Source of the DNA: Micromonospora chersina
Lineage (GTDB): Bacteria > Actinomycetota > Actinomycetes > Mycobacteriales > Micromonosporaceae
DNA: 64,000 nt
Assembly: GCF_900091475.1 (NCBI RefSeq)
Contig: NZ_FMIB01000002.1
Location: 3,596,001 to 3,660,000 of the forward strand
Direction: 5' to 3'
Part shown: positions 41,596 to 50,827 of the stretch, in pieces
Numbering within the stretch: the stretch's first letter is position 1
Layout: each line of letters opens with the position of its first letter
Position numbers and translations under genes: made by a program
Notes under the pieces: model-generated
The model's database searches: none
Told to the model about the DNA's origin: nothing
The model's input: only the letters and a program-made list of their open reading frames with translations

Positions 41596-42414
41596 ATGCA
41601 GGCACGGTCGGCACTCTTCGACCTGTACGGCGACCACCTCCGGGCGAGGGGTGGCCGCGCACCGGTCGCCGCCCTGGTCAAGCTGCTGGCGCCGCTCGGG
41701 ATCGCGCCACCGGCGGTCCGCACCGCGGTCTCCCGCATGGTCCGCCAGGGCTGGCTCGAACCGCTGCGGCTCGCCTCCGGACCCGGATATTCGATCACAC
41801 CGAAGGCGGCCCGGAGACTCGACGAGGCGGGCGCCCGGATCTACCGCACCGGCCGGCACGCCTGGGACGGCCGCTTCGACCTGCTCGTGCTGGAGGCGCC
41901 CGCGTCCCGGCGGGAGCGGCAGCGGCTCGCCGCCAACCTGACCTACCTCGGCTACGGCACGCTGGACGACTGCACCTGGGTGGCGACCCGGCCGGGCGAG
42001 GACGTCGACGTGCTGCTCGCCGAGGCCGGGGTGCGCTACGAGCGGTTCACCGCCGCGCACGCCGCCGGCACCCCGGGCGCCATGGGGGTGGTCCGCCGCG
42101 CCTGGGACCTGGCCGAGATCGGCCGCGCCTACGAACGGTTCGTCGCCGAGCAGAAGCCGTTGCTCACCGGGGTCACCGTGCGCAGCAGCGACGAGGAGGC
42201 GTACGCGGCCCGGTTCCGGCTCGTGCACGCGTGGCGTACCTTCCTGTTCCGGGACCCGCAGCTGCCACCGGCGCTGCTCCCCGAGCGCTGGCCGGGCAGC
42301 AGCGCCGCCAGTTTCTTCGACCGGCACGCCGCCCGGCTACGGCCGGCCGCCGACCGGTACGTGGAGCACTGCCTCGACGCCGGCAACCGCCTAGCCCGAC
42401 AGAAGGGTCGTTAG
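41596..42414 (+). CDS. PaaX-family transcriptional regulator
   Basis: 272 residues. The N-terminal winged helix (ALVKLLAPLGIAPPAVRTAVSRMVRQGWLEPLRLASG, in pieces) and the middle PaaX domain (WDGRFDLLVLEAPASRRERQRLAANLTYLGYGTLDDCTW, in pieces) are typical. The C-terminal LVHAWRTFLFRDPQLPPALLPERWPG closes the family pattern. PaaX represses phenylacetate catabolism and is released by phenylacetyl-CoA. It ends 3 nt before the enoyl-CoA hydratase, forming an operon, with no other paa genes seen. Confidence 0.88.
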   Translation: MQARSALFDLYGDHLRARGGRAPVAALVKLLAPLGIAPPAVRTAVSRMVRQGWLEPLRLASGPGYSITPKAARRLDEAGARIYRTGRHAWDGRFDLLVLEAPASRRERQRLAANLTYLGYGTLDDCTWVATRPGEDVDVLLAEAGVRYERFTAAHAAGTPGAMGVVRRAWDLAEIGRAYERFVAEQKPLLTGVTVRSSDEEAYAARFRLVHAWRTFLFRDPQLPPALLPERWPGSSAASFFDRHAARLRPAADRYVEHCLDAGNRLARQKGR

Positions 42415-42417
42415 AAC

Positions 42418-43209
42418 GTGACCGAGCCGCTGCTCGTCGACCGCACCGACGCCGTCGTCACCGTGACGCTGAACCGCCCGACGGCGATGAACTCGCTCGA
42501 CGTGGCGCTCAAGGAGGCGCTCCGGGACACCCTCGCCGAGCTGGAGGCCGACCGGTCCTGCCGGGCCGTCGTGCTGGCCGGCGCGGGCGGCTCGTTCAGC
42601 GCCGGGCAGGACCTGCGGGAGCACGTGCAGACCCTGGAGTCCGCCGACGCCGACCCGCTGGGCACCGTGCGGGCCCACTACAACCCGATCGCCGCCCGGC
42701 TGGCCAACCTGCCCAAGCCGGTGGTCGCCGCGGTCCGGGGCATGGCCGCCGGGGCCGGCGCCTCGCTGGCGTTCCTCGCCGACTTCCGCATCGGCGGCCC
42801 GAAGACCCGGTTCCTCATGGCCTTCGCCGGGGTCGGGCTGGCCGCCGACACCGGCGCCTCCTGGACGCTGCCCCGGCTGGTCGGCCACGCCAAGGCCGTC
42901 GAGCTGCTGATGCTCGCCGAGCCGGTGGGCGCCGAGGACGCCTGCCGGCTGGGCCTGCTCACCCGGCTGGTGGACGACGACGAGAAGGTGCTCCCGGCCG
43001 CGCAGGAGCTGGCCGCCCGGCTCGCCGCCGGCCCGACCGTCGCGTACGGGGCGATCAAGCGGCAGCTCTCCATCGCCGACGCCGGCACCCTGGCCGACGC
43101 GCTGGCCGCCGAGGCCCAGGCCCAGGCGATCTGCGGCGCCACCGCCGACCACCGGGCCGCCACCATGGCCTTCGTGAACAAGCAGAAGCCGGTCTTCGAG
43201 GGCCGCTGA
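42418..43209 (+). CDS. enoyl-CoA hydratase/isomerase, PaaG-like
   Basis: 263 residues, crotonase fold. AGAGGSFSAGQDLREHV is the oxyanion-hole strand, and VAAVRGMAAGAGASLAFLADFRIGG and LAADTGASWTLPRLVG carry the second motif. The tail RAATMAFVNKQKPVFEGR is typical. A PaaG-type role in phenylacetate breakdown fits the PaaX gene 3 nt upstream. GTG 42418. Its stop is in a hairpin shared with the convergent gene. Confidence 0.85.
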   Translation: MTEPLLVDRTDAVVTVTLNRPTAMNSLDVALKEALRDTLAELEADRSCRAVVLAGAGGSFSAGQDLREHVQTLESADADPLGTVRAHYNPIAARLANLPKPVVAAVRGMAAGAGASLAFLADFRIGGPKTRFLMAFAGVGLAADTGASWTLPRLVGHAKAVELLMLAEPVGAEDACRLGLLTRLVDDDEKVLPAAQELAARLAAGPTVAYGAIKRQLSIADAGTLADALAAEAQAQAICGATADHRAATMAFVNKQKPVFEGR

Positions 43210-43224
43210 CCCGTCGCCGGGTCA
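43207..43224. terminator. 7-bp hairpin holding both stop codons
   Basis: TGACCCG-TCGC-CGGGTCA. The stop of the hydratase (43207-43209) and the stop of the minus-strand gene (43222-43224) lie in the two arms. Confidence 0.5.
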
Positions 43225-43845
43225 GTCGTCCTCCTCGGGATCCTGGTTCGCCTCGGCGCCCAGCACGAACGCCTGCATGGCCAGCTCGTCGCCGGACGGC
43301 GAGACGAAGGCGGGCAGCTCGCGCGGGCCCAGCTCCTGCACGTAGGACCAGAAGAGCCGGACCGCCTCGGCGGGTGAGGCCGCCTCGATCGGCAGGTCGA
43401 GGCTGACCAGCCAGGAGCGGCGGGCCGGCGGCGGGCCGATGCGGTCGGCCAGCTCGCGGAAGCGGGCCGGGTCGAGCCCGGTCACCGGCCCGCCGAGGGC
43501 CAGGCCGGGCACCGGCACCGGCTCGTCGAGCACCCGCCGGGTGTACGTCACCACGAGCACCCCCGGACCGGCCTCGGACTGCGGGTCGTCCGGGTCCTCC
43601 CGGACCTCGCCGGTGGCCGACGCGACCCGGCCGAGCCCCACCAGCCGCAGCGGCTCGTCGACAAGCACCGCGACCGGGTCACCGGGGCGGGGCCGGACGG
43701 CCGAGTCCAGGCCGGTGAGCTCCAGCGCGTCGTGGTGCACGAGCCGCTCGGCCTCGTAGCGCTCGGCGGGCAGCAGCACCGCCCAGGCGCCCGGCGCGGT
43801 GCCGCCCTCGATCGTCCCGCTCGTCCGCGGCTCGGTGTCGGTCAT
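43222..43845 (-). CDS. hypothetical protein
   Basis: 207 residues. An alpha/beta protein with no recognised motif; GAWAVLLPAERYEAERLVHHDALELTG near the start and RSWLVSLDLPIEAASPAEAVRLFWSYVQELGPRELPAFVSPSGDELAMQAFVLG (in pieces) near the end. The last part reads like a small domain also found in DUF-type proteins next to tag in actinomycetes. It lies 48 nt after tag on the same strand. Function unknown. Confidence 0.65.
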   Translation of the reverse strand: MTDTEPRTSGTIEGGTAPGAWAVLLPAERYEAERLVHHDALELTGLDSAVRPRPGDPVAVLVDEPLRLVGLGRVASATGEVREDPDDPQSEAGPGVLVVTYTRRVLDEPVPVPGLALGGPVTGLDPARFRELADRIGPPPARRSWLVSLDLPIEAASPAEAVRLFWSYVQELGPRELPAFVSPSGDELAMQAFVLGAEANQDPEEDD

Positions 43846-43893
43846 GTCCCAATCCCATCACGCCGGACCGGGGCCGGTCCCGCCGCGTCCGGG

Positions 43894-44478
43894 TCACGCC
43901 CCGGGACGGTCGCGGACCACGTGGCAGCCGGCGAGGTGGTCGTCGACCATGCCGGTGGCCTGCATGAGCGCGTAGGCCGTGGTGGGGCCGACGAACCGGA
44001 AGCCGCTCTTCTTGAGGGCCTTGGCCATCGCCGTGGACTCCGGGGTGAGCGCCGGCACCTCGCCGAACGACCGCGGCCGGGCCGCCCGGGGCGGCGGCGC
44101 ATAGGACCAGAGCAGCGCGGAGAGGCCGTCGGGCAGGGCCAGGGCCGCCCGGGCGTTGGCGATGGCCGCCTCGACCTTGGCCCGGTTGCGGACGATCCCG
44201 GCGTCGGCCAACAGCCGGGCCACGTCGGCCTCGCCGTAGCCGGCGACCTTCTCGATCCGGAACTCGTCGAAGGCGAGCCGGAACGCGGGCCGCTTGCGCA
44301 GGATGGTCAGCCAGGACAGGCCGGACTGGAACGCCTCCAGGGTCAGCCGCTCGTAGAGCGCGTCGTCGCCGCGCAGCGGCCGGCCCCACTCCTCGTCGTG
44401 GTAGACGGCGTAGTCCGGGGTGCTCGCTCCCCAGGCGCAGCGGGGCAGCCCGTCGGCGCCGGTCACCAGGTCAGTCAC
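43894..44478 (-). CDS. tag: DNA-3-methyladenine glycosylase I (Tag)
   Basis: 194 residues. RCAWG (Cys14), YHDEEWG (His27), and DHLAGCHVV (His181, Cys185) are the four zinc ligands of TAG. EWGRPLRGDDALYERLTLEAFQSGLSWLTILRKRP carries the 3-methyladenine pocket. It removes 3-methyladenine from DNA. GTG 44478 has a TACCGT box 7 nt upstream, so its own leaderless transcript is possible. It sits in the Rv1210 (tagA)-like position behind a DivIVA-like gene. Confidence 0.9.
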   Translation of the reverse strand: MTDLVTGADGLPRCAWGASTPDYAVYHDEEWGRPLRGDDALYERLTLEAFQSGLSWLTILRKRPAFRLAFDEFRIEKVAGYGEADVARLLADAGIVRNRAKVEAAIANARAALALPDGLSALLWSYAPPPRAARPRSFGEVPALTPESTAMAKALKKSGFRFVGPTTAYALMQATGMVDDHLAGCHVVRDRPGA

Positions 44479-44525
44479 GCCGTACACGGTAGGCCAGGCC
44501 ACCGACAGCGTCCGGCGGCCGGCGG

Positions 44526-45023
44526 TCAGGGCAGCCGGCCCTGCTCCACCAGCCGGGCGAACTTCTTGAGCGCCTGGGTCAGGCTGAACTTCGAGCCGGG
44601 CCAGAGCACCGGCCAGGCGACCCGGCCGGCCGCCCCGCCGGGCAGGTGGAACCACTCGTGCCAGACCACCTGGGTCCGGTCCCGCCCCAGTGGGGTGCAG
44701 CGCAGCACGCCGGGGCCGCGCAGCAGCCGGCCGCAGTGCACCACCCCGACCTCGTACGGCGCGTCCACCCGGACCACCCGCATCTCGTCGCGGAGCACGG
44801 CGGGGCCGAGCGCGGTGACCGCCTCGACCAGGCTTCCCTCGCCGCCGTCCCCCTCGACCACCCGGACGGTGGTGAGCGGGATCCAGTCGGACTGCCGCTC
44901 CCAGGCGGTCAGCGCGGCGAACACCCGCTCGGCAGGCGCCTTGACGATCACCGTGGCGGTGACCTCGGCGGCCCCGCGCTGCGCCGCCTCGGCGAAGCCG
45001 GCGCCGCCGTCGGAGCCGGTCAC
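44526..45023 (-). CDS. SRPBCC (polyketide cyclase-like) protein
   Basis: 165 residues. VTATVIVKAPAERVFAALTAWERQSDWIPLTTVRVV begins the START fold, and VVRVDAPYEVGVVHCGRLL follows. The C-terminal helix LTQALKKFARLVEQG closes the pocket. SRPBCC proteins bind small lipids or ligands; the ligand is unknown. GTG 45023 overlaps the DivIVA-like stop by 4 nt (GTGA), so it is translationally coupled. Confidence 0.75.
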   Translation of the reverse strand: MTGSDGGAGFAEAAQRGAAEVTATVIVKAPAERVFAALTAWERQSDWIPLTTVRVVEGDGGEGSLVEAVTALGPAVLRDEMRVVRVDAPYEVGVVHCGRLLRGPGVLRCTPLGRDRTQVVWHEWFHLPGGAAGRVAWPVLWPGSKFSLTQALKKFARLVEQGRLP

Positions 45024-45751
45024 GCGGACTCCGAGCGGACCACCGGCCCACGGTCCCGTTCGGCGTCGTCGTCGCTGTCGGCGTCGCGGGCGCCGTCGGC
45101 GGTCGGGTCGGTGTCGGGTGCGGGCTCGGCGGTCGGGTCGCGGTCGGTGGCGGTGGTGGGCGGCCGGAGGCCCACCTCGGGCGGGGTGTGGTCGACCGGG
45201 GCCGCCACGGGGGCGATCGGGGCCGGCCCGCCGGTGGCGGCCACCGGGGCGGGCGTGGACGGCAGCGTGGCCACGTCCTCGACGGCGGCGGCGGCCGGGG
45301 CCTCCGCCACGCCGGCCTCGGCGGTGAGCGGCTCGGCTGTCGACGGCTCGGCGGCCGGCGGGTCGGTGGGAACGTCGGCCTCCGAACCGGCCGCCGCGGC
45401 CTCGGCACGGGCCCGGCGCAGGGCGTCGGCCTCCTCGATCCGGCCCTCGCGGAGCGCGGCGTTCTCGGCCTCCAGCACACCGATCAGCTCGGACTTGTAG
45501 CCGATGTCGTACGCGGCCCGGCGCAGCGCCGCGTCGACCTGGGCCATCCGGTAGCCGCGGAGTGCGGTGTCGAAGCGCACCTCGGCGACGTCCGACTCGT
45601 CGAGCGGGCGGCTGCCCGGCAGGGGCACGGCCCGCCCGTCCGGCTCGGCCGGTGTCAGGCCCGGGTCCCGCCCGGAGACCAGCACCGTCACCCCGAACAC
45701 CACCGCCGCGACGACCAGCGCGACGACCAAGAGGAGCAGAACCTCACCCAT
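45020..45751 (-). CDS. DivIVA-domain membrane protein
   Basis: 243 residues. One N-terminal helix (VLLLLVVALVVAAVVFGVTVLV, about 4-25) is followed by a DivIVA-type motif (FDTALRGYRMAQVDAALRRAAYDIG). A short coiled coil (ELIGVLEAENAALREGRI) and a long acidic Pro/Ala/Thr tail follow. It resembles Rv1209-like proteins, encoded between gpgS and tagA in mycobacteria. Role inferred as envelope-linked. It is divergent from folP2. Confidence 0.75.
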   Translation of the reverse strand: MGEVLLLLVVALVVAAVVFGVTVLVSGRDPGLTPAEPDGRAVPLPGSRPLDESDVAEVRFDTALRGYRMAQVDAALRRAAYDIGYKSELIGVLEAENAALREGRIEEADALRRARAEAAAAGSEADVPTDPPAAEPSTAEPLTAEAGVAEAPAAAAVEDVATLPSTPAPVAATGGPAPIAPVAAPVDHTPPEVGLRPPTTATDRDPTAEPAPDTDPTADGARDADSDDDAERDRGPVVRSESA

Positions 45752-45868
45752 GGGGAGATCGTGGCATGCGGGGCGGGATCGGGCGAGCCCTCCGCCGCCT
45801 CCGATCGGAATCGACCGGCGGGATAGCGTCGGGGGCGACCGGGGCGGATCGGCGATGCGGAGGCGGGA

Positions 45869-46738
45869 ATGACCGGGGCGCTGCGGCTCGGCGGGCGGAC
45901 CTTCTCCCCCGGCGAGCTGGTGGTGATGGCGATCGTCAACCGCACGCCGGACTCGTTCTTCGACCGGGGCGCCACGTTCGCCCAGGACAGCGCGCTGCGC
46001 GCGGTCGAGCGGGCGGTGACCGAGGGCGCCGAGATCATCGACATCGGCGGGGTGAAGGCCGGGCCGGGCGACGAGGTCGACGTGACGGAGGAGATCCGCC
46101 GCACCGTGGACACCATCGCCGCGGTCCGGGCCGCCTTCCCGGACGTGGTGATCTCGATCGACACCTGGCGCGCCGAGGTGGCGGTGGAGGCGGTGGCGGC
46201 CGGTGCCGACCTGCTCAACGACACCTGGTCGGGCGCGGATCCCGCGCTGGCCCGGGTCGCCGCGGCGACCGGCGCCGGGCTGGTCTGCTCGCACGCGGGC
46301 GGGCTCACCCCGCGGACCCGGCCGCACCGGGCCGCGTTCGACGACGTGGTGGCCGACGTCGTCGCGACGGTCACCGGCCTCGCCGACCGGGCGGTGGGCC
46401 TCGGCGTACGGCGGGACGGCATCCTCATCGACCCGGCGCACGACTTCGGCAAGAACACCCGGCACTCGTTGGAGATCACCCGGCGGCTGGGCGAGCTGAC
46501 CGACACGGGCTGGCCGCTGCTTGTCGCCCTGTCGAACAAGGACTTCATCGGCGAGACGCTGGACCTGCCGGTGCCGGACCGGCTGGAGGGCACCCTGGCC
46601 GCCACCGCGGTCTCGGCCTGGCTGGGAGCGCGGGTGTTCCGCGCCCACCAGGTCCGCGAGACCCGCCGGGTGCTGGACATGGTGGCCACGATCCGGGGGG
46701 ACCGGCCGCCGGCCCTCACCCGGCGCGGGCTGGCCTGA
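45869..46738 (+). CDS. dihydropteroate synthase paralogue, FolP2 type
   Basis: 289 residues, TIM barrel. MAIVNRTPDSFFDRGATFAQD (loop 1), IIDIGGVKAGPGDEVDV (loop 2), ISIDTWRAEVA and NDTWSGADP, then DPAHDFGKNTRHSLEITR are DHPS motifs. The sequence is of the FolP2 (Rv1207) kind, a paralogue reported to lack dihydropteroate synthase activity. Substrate and role are uncertain. GGAGGCGGGA precedes ATG 45869. A 5-codon ORF (45855-45872) ends in an ATGA overlap with it. Confidence 0.82.
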   Translation: MTGALRLGGRTFSPGELVVMAIVNRTPDSFFDRGATFAQDSALRAVERAVTEGAEIIDIGGVKAGPGDEVDVTEEIRRTVDTIAAVRAAFPDVVISIDTWRAEVAVEAVAAGADLLNDTWSGADPALARVAAATGAGLVCSHAGGLTPRTRPHRAAFDDVVADVVATVTGLADRAVGLGVRRDGILIDPAHDFGKNTRHSLEITRRLGELTDTGWPLLVALSNKDFIGETLDLPVPDRLEGTLAATAVSAWLGARVFRAHQVRETRRVLDMVATIRGDRPPALTRRGLA

Positions 46739-46751
46739 GCCGGGTCAGGCC
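46732..46751. terminator. 7-bp hairpin holding both stop codons
   Basis: GGCCTGA-GCCGGG-TCAGGCC. The folP2-type stop (46736-46738) and the nuoA stop (46745-46747, minus strand) both lie in the stem. Confidence 0.5.
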
Positions 46752-47122
46752 CAGCGGAGGATGTTCCGGCGCCAGGCGTAGAGGATGCCGAGCGCCACCA
46801 CGGCGACGAAAACGCCCATCTCCACCACCGTGGTCACGCCGAACCCGGGCCGGTCGAAGATCAGCGCCCAGGGGAAGAGGAAGACCGCCTCCACCGCGAA
46901 GAGCACGTAGAGGTAGGCGTAGACGTAGTAGCGGATCTGCATCTGCGCCCAGTCGCCGCCGACCGGGTCGAGACCGCACTCATACGTGGCCCGCTTGCCC
47001 CAGGGATCAGCCGGACGGCCGGGACGTAACACCCGATTGGCTGAGAACGCCGTAACGAAGAAGAGCACGGCGGCCAGCAGCAGGAGACCGAGCGTGGCGT
47101 ACGACCCGAGGTAACCGGTCAC
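46745..47122 (-). CDS. nuoA: orphan NADH-quinone oxidoreductase subunit A
   Basis: 125 residues, three helices. TYECGLDPVGGDWAQMQIRYYVYAYLYVLFAVEAVFLFPWA is the strongly conserved NuoA core (in pieces), and FFVTAFSANRVLRPGRPADPWGKRA precedes it. GTG 47122. NuoA lies in the membrane arm near the quinone site. No nuoB-N genes follow: the next gene downstream is convergent folP2. It is thus a lone subunit, 1.9 kb from korAB. Whether it joins complex I is unclear. Confidence 0.88.
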   Translation of the reverse strand: MTGYLGSYATLGLLLLAAVLFFVTAFSANRVLRPGRPADPWGKRATYECGLDPVGGDWAQMQIRYYVYAYLYVLFAVEAVFLFPWALIFDRPGFGVTTVVEMGVFVAVVALGILYAWRRNILRWA

Positions 47123-47251
47123 GGTCGGGAGCCTACCGGGCCGGTCGTCACGACACCCGAAACACGTTACGTATTTGTTTCCTCGCGGGACTAGTGCTCG
47201 AAGGCAACTGTTGTCAAATAATGAGACCTCACTGAGCGTCACGGAGGACAG

Positions 47252-48700
47252 ATGGCCCGCCCCCGCGTACGGCCTGCTCGGCGCGCCGCGCTCCGAGGTG
47301 CCCCCGCCCTGCTCGTACCCGCACTGATCGCCGGCTTCGCGGCGGCCGTCGCGGTGGCGCCGACGTGGGCGGCGGCCTCGCCGACCGTGACCGGGGTGGT
47401 CCAGGCGGCCGAGCCGGGCGACCCGGGCGAGCCGGTCGGCGAGCCCGGCACCGACCCGACCGAGCCGACGCCGACCGTGGACCCCACGACGACGGAGCCG
47501 GTGCCGACCACCCCGCCGCCGACCGAGGAGGCGCCGCCGACCACGCCGCCGGCACCGACCACCACCGCGCCGGCGCCCGTGCCGACGACCACGGCGCCCG
47601 CCGAACCGGTGCCCACCACCACGTCGCCGACCACCACGGCGCCCGCTCCCCCGCCGGTCGGGCCACCGCCCGCCGTGCCGCCGGGCCAGCCGGCCCAGCC
47701 GGCCGGCAGCCCGCTCGGGGTGCGGGTCACCACCGAGGACGTCGTGCTGACCCCCGCCTACTGGAACGCGGACAGCACGGTCACCACGCTGCGGGTGACG
47801 GTGGCCAACACCGGCGGCCGGACGGAGCGGATCCGCCTCGGCTACACCCTGCCGGCCGGCCTGACCGACGCCGGCACGCCCGGCTGCGCGTCCGCCGGGG
47901 GCGGTAGTCACGTCTGCGGCGAGTGGACCGCCGCCCCGGGCGCCCGGTTCCGTGCCTCGATCCGGGTCCGGGTCGCGGGCGCCGCCTGGCGGTCCATGCC
48001 GCTGAGCGGGTCGGTCCAGGTCACCGCCACCGCCCCGGGGGTGACCGGCACGGCCGGCGACGACGAGGGCTTCGCGGTGCTCTTCCCGCCCGGGCCGCCG
48101 GTGCCCGGCATCTCGCTCCGCGCCGACGAGCTGGTCTTCGACATCAGCGGCGCGCCGAGCACCCTGGCGGTCCGCCTCGGGAACACCGGCAAGGTCGACG
48201 CCGCGGGCCGGGTCGACGTGGTCCTTCCCGAGGGGGTCACCGTCAGCGGGCCGCCGGCCGGCTGCACGGCGGCGGCCCCGGACCGCACCCGGTGCGAGCT
48301 GGGCAGCGTGCCGGCCGGCCACACCGTCACCCTGAGCCTGCCGGTGGCCGCCTCGGCGGAGGCCCAGCGCCGCGCGCCCCTGGCCGGCGCGGTGGTCGGG
48401 CGGCTCGACCCGCGCAGCGGGCGGGACCGGCAGGTGCAGATGACGTTCCGGATCACCGCCGCGGCCGCGCTGGCGACCCCGGCGGTCGGCGCGCCGGCCC
48501 CGACCGGGTCGCAGGGCGTGGTGGCCGCCGCCGGTGAGACCACCGACGACGGCGCCGGCTCGGTACACCGGACGGCGCTCACCCTGATCGGGGTCTCCGG
48601 GCTGCTGGTGGTGCTGGCGCTGGCCCTGGCCACCACGTCGCTGCGCCGCCGCATGGGCGCCCCGGCGACCGACCCGGTCGTCCGCCCCGCCGAGGAATGA
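47252..48700 (+). CDS. surface-anchored stalk protein
   Basis: 482 residues. A signal peptide (basic start, then LLVPALIAGFAAAVAVAPTWAAA, cleaved near residue 43) precedes a ~110-residue Thr/Pro-rich stalk. Two Ig-like/adhesin-type domains follow (EDVVLTPAYWNADSTVTTLRVTVANTGGRTERI, then ISLRADELVFDISGAPSTLAVRLGNTGKVD; both DUF11-like). A membrane helix (LIGVSGLLVVLALALATTSL) and a basic tail end it. There is no LPXTG. GGAGGA precedes ATG 47252. Likely an envelope protein of unknown partner. Confidence 0.75.
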   Translation: MARPRVRPARRAALRGAPALLVPALIAGFAAAVAVAPTWAAASPTVTGVVQAAEPGDPGEPVGEPGTDPTEPTPTVDPTTTEPVPTTPPPTEEAPPTTPPAPTTTAPAPVPTTTAPAEPVPTTTSPTTTAPAPPPVGPPPAVPPGQPAQPAGSPLGVRVTTEDVVLTPAYWNADSTVTTLRVTVANTGGRTERIRLGYTLPAGLTDAGTPGCASAGGGSHVCGEWTAAPGARFRASIRVRVAGAAWRSMPLSGSVQVTATAPGVTGTAGDDEGFAVLFPPGPPVPGISLRADELVFDISGAPSTLAVRLGNTGKVDAAGRVDVVLPEGVTVSGPPAGCTAAAPDRTRCELGSVPAGHTVTLSLPVAASAEAQRRAPLAGAVVGRLDPRSGRDRQVQMTFRITAAAALATPAVGAPAPTGSQGVVAAAGETTDDGAGSVHRTALTLIGVSGLLVVLALALATTSLRRRMGAPATDPVVRPAEE

Positions 48701-48987
48701 GTCGCGGAGGAGTCGGGCCGGTTGCGGTGATCTGAATTACGGGCCGCGGTACTAAACGCCGCAAAGCCGGGCATACACCGGCCCGATCAGGTCCCATACG
48801 TCGGACCTCCACCAAGGTTGCCCTAACGGACCGACGTAGGCTCTGACGTGAGAAATGGAGCGGGCCGAGCCAGCGACGGACGGCCTGCGGCAGCAGCGCG
48901 TCTAGGAGGGCACGTGGCCGGGCAAGGCGGGGTCACCATCACGTTCAGCCGCCCGTGCGACGGCGCTCAGCGAAGCGAGGTACGGGC
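48701..48987. other. korA leader region
   Basis: About 290 nt between the stalk gene and korA. It holds AT-richer promoter-like DNA (GATCTGAATTACGG; CGCCGCAAAG), TAGGCT at 48837-48842, a leader ORF from GTG 48848, and AGGAGGG at 48904-48910 before an internal GTG 48914 in the same frame. No longer gene is seen. Confidence 0.55.
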
Positions 48988-48991
48988 GTGA
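48848..48991 (+). CDS. leader ORF of korA
   Basis: GTG 48848, 5 nt after TAGGCT, opens a 47-codon ORF that ends in TGA 48989-48991, overlapping the korA GTG by 4 nt (GTGA). A second in-frame GTG (48914) has AGGAGGG before it and would give 25 residues. The peptide (VRNGAGRASDGRPAAAARLG, then ITFSRPCDGAQRSEVRA) matches nothing I know. It may only couple translation into korA. Confidence 0.45.
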   Translation: MRNGAGRASDGRPAAAARLGGHVAGQGGVTITFSRPCDGAQRSEVRA

Positions 48992-50827
48992 CCAAGCAGA
49001 TCCGTCAACTGGACCGGGTGGTCATCCGGTTCGCCGGCGACTCCGGCGACGGCATGCAGCTCACCGGCGACCGGTTCACCTCGGAGACGGCGCAGCTGGG
49101 CAACGACATCTCCACGTTGCCCAACTTCCCCGCCGAGATCCGCGCCCCCGCAGGCACCCTGCCGGGCGTGTCGAGCTTCCAGGTGCACTTCGCCGACTAC
49201 GACATCCTGACCCCCGGCGACGCGCCGAACGTGCTTGTGGCCATGAACCCGGCCGCGCTCAAGGCCAACCTCACCGACCTGCCGCGCGGGGCCGACATCA
49301 TCGTCAACACCGACGAGTTCACCCGGCGCAACCTGGCCAAGGTGGGCTACGCGACCAGTCCGCTCGAGGACGACTCGCTCGCCGGCTACGTGGTGCACCC
49401 GGTCGCGCTGACCTCGATGACGATCGGCGCGCTGGCCGAGCACGAGGTGTCCAAGAAGGACGCCGAGCGGGCCAAGAACATGTTCGCGCTCGGCCTGCTG
49501 AGCTGGATGTACTCGCGCCCGTACGAGTCGACGCTGCGCTTCCTGGAGCGCAAGTTCGCCGCCCGCCCCGAGCTGGTCGCGGCGAACGTGGCGGCCTTCC
49601 GGGCCGGCTGGAACTTCGGCGAGACCACCGAGGACTTCTCCGTCCGCTACGAGGTCAAGCCGGCGAAGATGCTGCCGGGCACCTACCGGAACATCACCGG
49701 CAACGCCGCGCTGTCGCTGGGTCTGGTGGCCGCCGGGGTCCGCTCCGGGCTGCCGGTCTTCCTCGGCGCGTACCCGATCACCCCGGCCTCGGACATCCTG
49801 CACGAGCTGAGCAAGCACAAGAAGTTCGGCGTGGTCACCATGCAGGCCGAGGACGAGATCGCCGCGGTCGGCGCGGCGCTGGGCGCCTCGTACGGCGGCT
49901 CGCTCGGCATCACCACCACCAGCGGCCCGGGCGTGGCGCTCAAGAGCGAGACCATCTCCCTGGCCGTGGCGCTGGAGCTGCCGCTGGTCATCGTCGACGT
50001 GCAGCGGGCGGGGCCGTCCACCGGCATGCCGACCAAGACCGAGCAGGCCGACCTGAACATGGCCCTGTACGGCCGGCACGGCGAGGCCCCGGTCGCGGTG
50101 ATCGCGCCGAAGTCGCCGGCGGACTGTTTCCACGCGGCCCTGGAGGCGGCGCGGATCGCGCTGACCTACCGCACCCCGGTGCTGCTGCTGTCGGACAACT
50201 ACGTGGCCAACGGCTCCGAGCCGTGGCTGCTGCCGGACGTGGAGAGCCTGCCCGACCTGCGGGTCGAGTTCGCCACCCGGCCCAACGGCGAGGACGGCAC
50301 GACCTTCCTGCCGTACCTGCGCGACCCGGAGACGCTCGCCCGGCCGTGGGCCATCCCGGGCACCCCGGGGCTGGAGCACCGGATCGGCGGCCTGGAGAAG
50401 GCCGACAAGACCGGCGACATCTCGTACGACCCGGCGAACCACGACTTCATGGTGCGCACCCGGGCGGCCCGCATCGAGACCATCCCGGTGCCGGACGTCG
50501 AGGTGGAGGACCCGGACGGCGACGCCCGGGTGCTGGTGCTCGGCTGGGGCTCGACGTACGGCCCGATCGGCGCCGCCTGCCGGGGCCTGCGGCAGCGCGG
50601 GCTGTCCATCGCCCAGGCGCACCTGCGCCACCTGGCCCCGATGCCGGCAAACCTCGGCGAGGTGCTGCGCGCGTACGACCGGGTGGTCATCCCCGAGATG
50701 AACCTCGGCCAGCTCGCCCACGTGATCCGGGCGAAGTACCTGGTCGACGCGATCGGCTACAACCAGGTCCGCGGCCTGCCGTTCACCGCCGCCGAGCTGG
50801 AGACGATGCTGGAAGAGGTCCTGAAGA

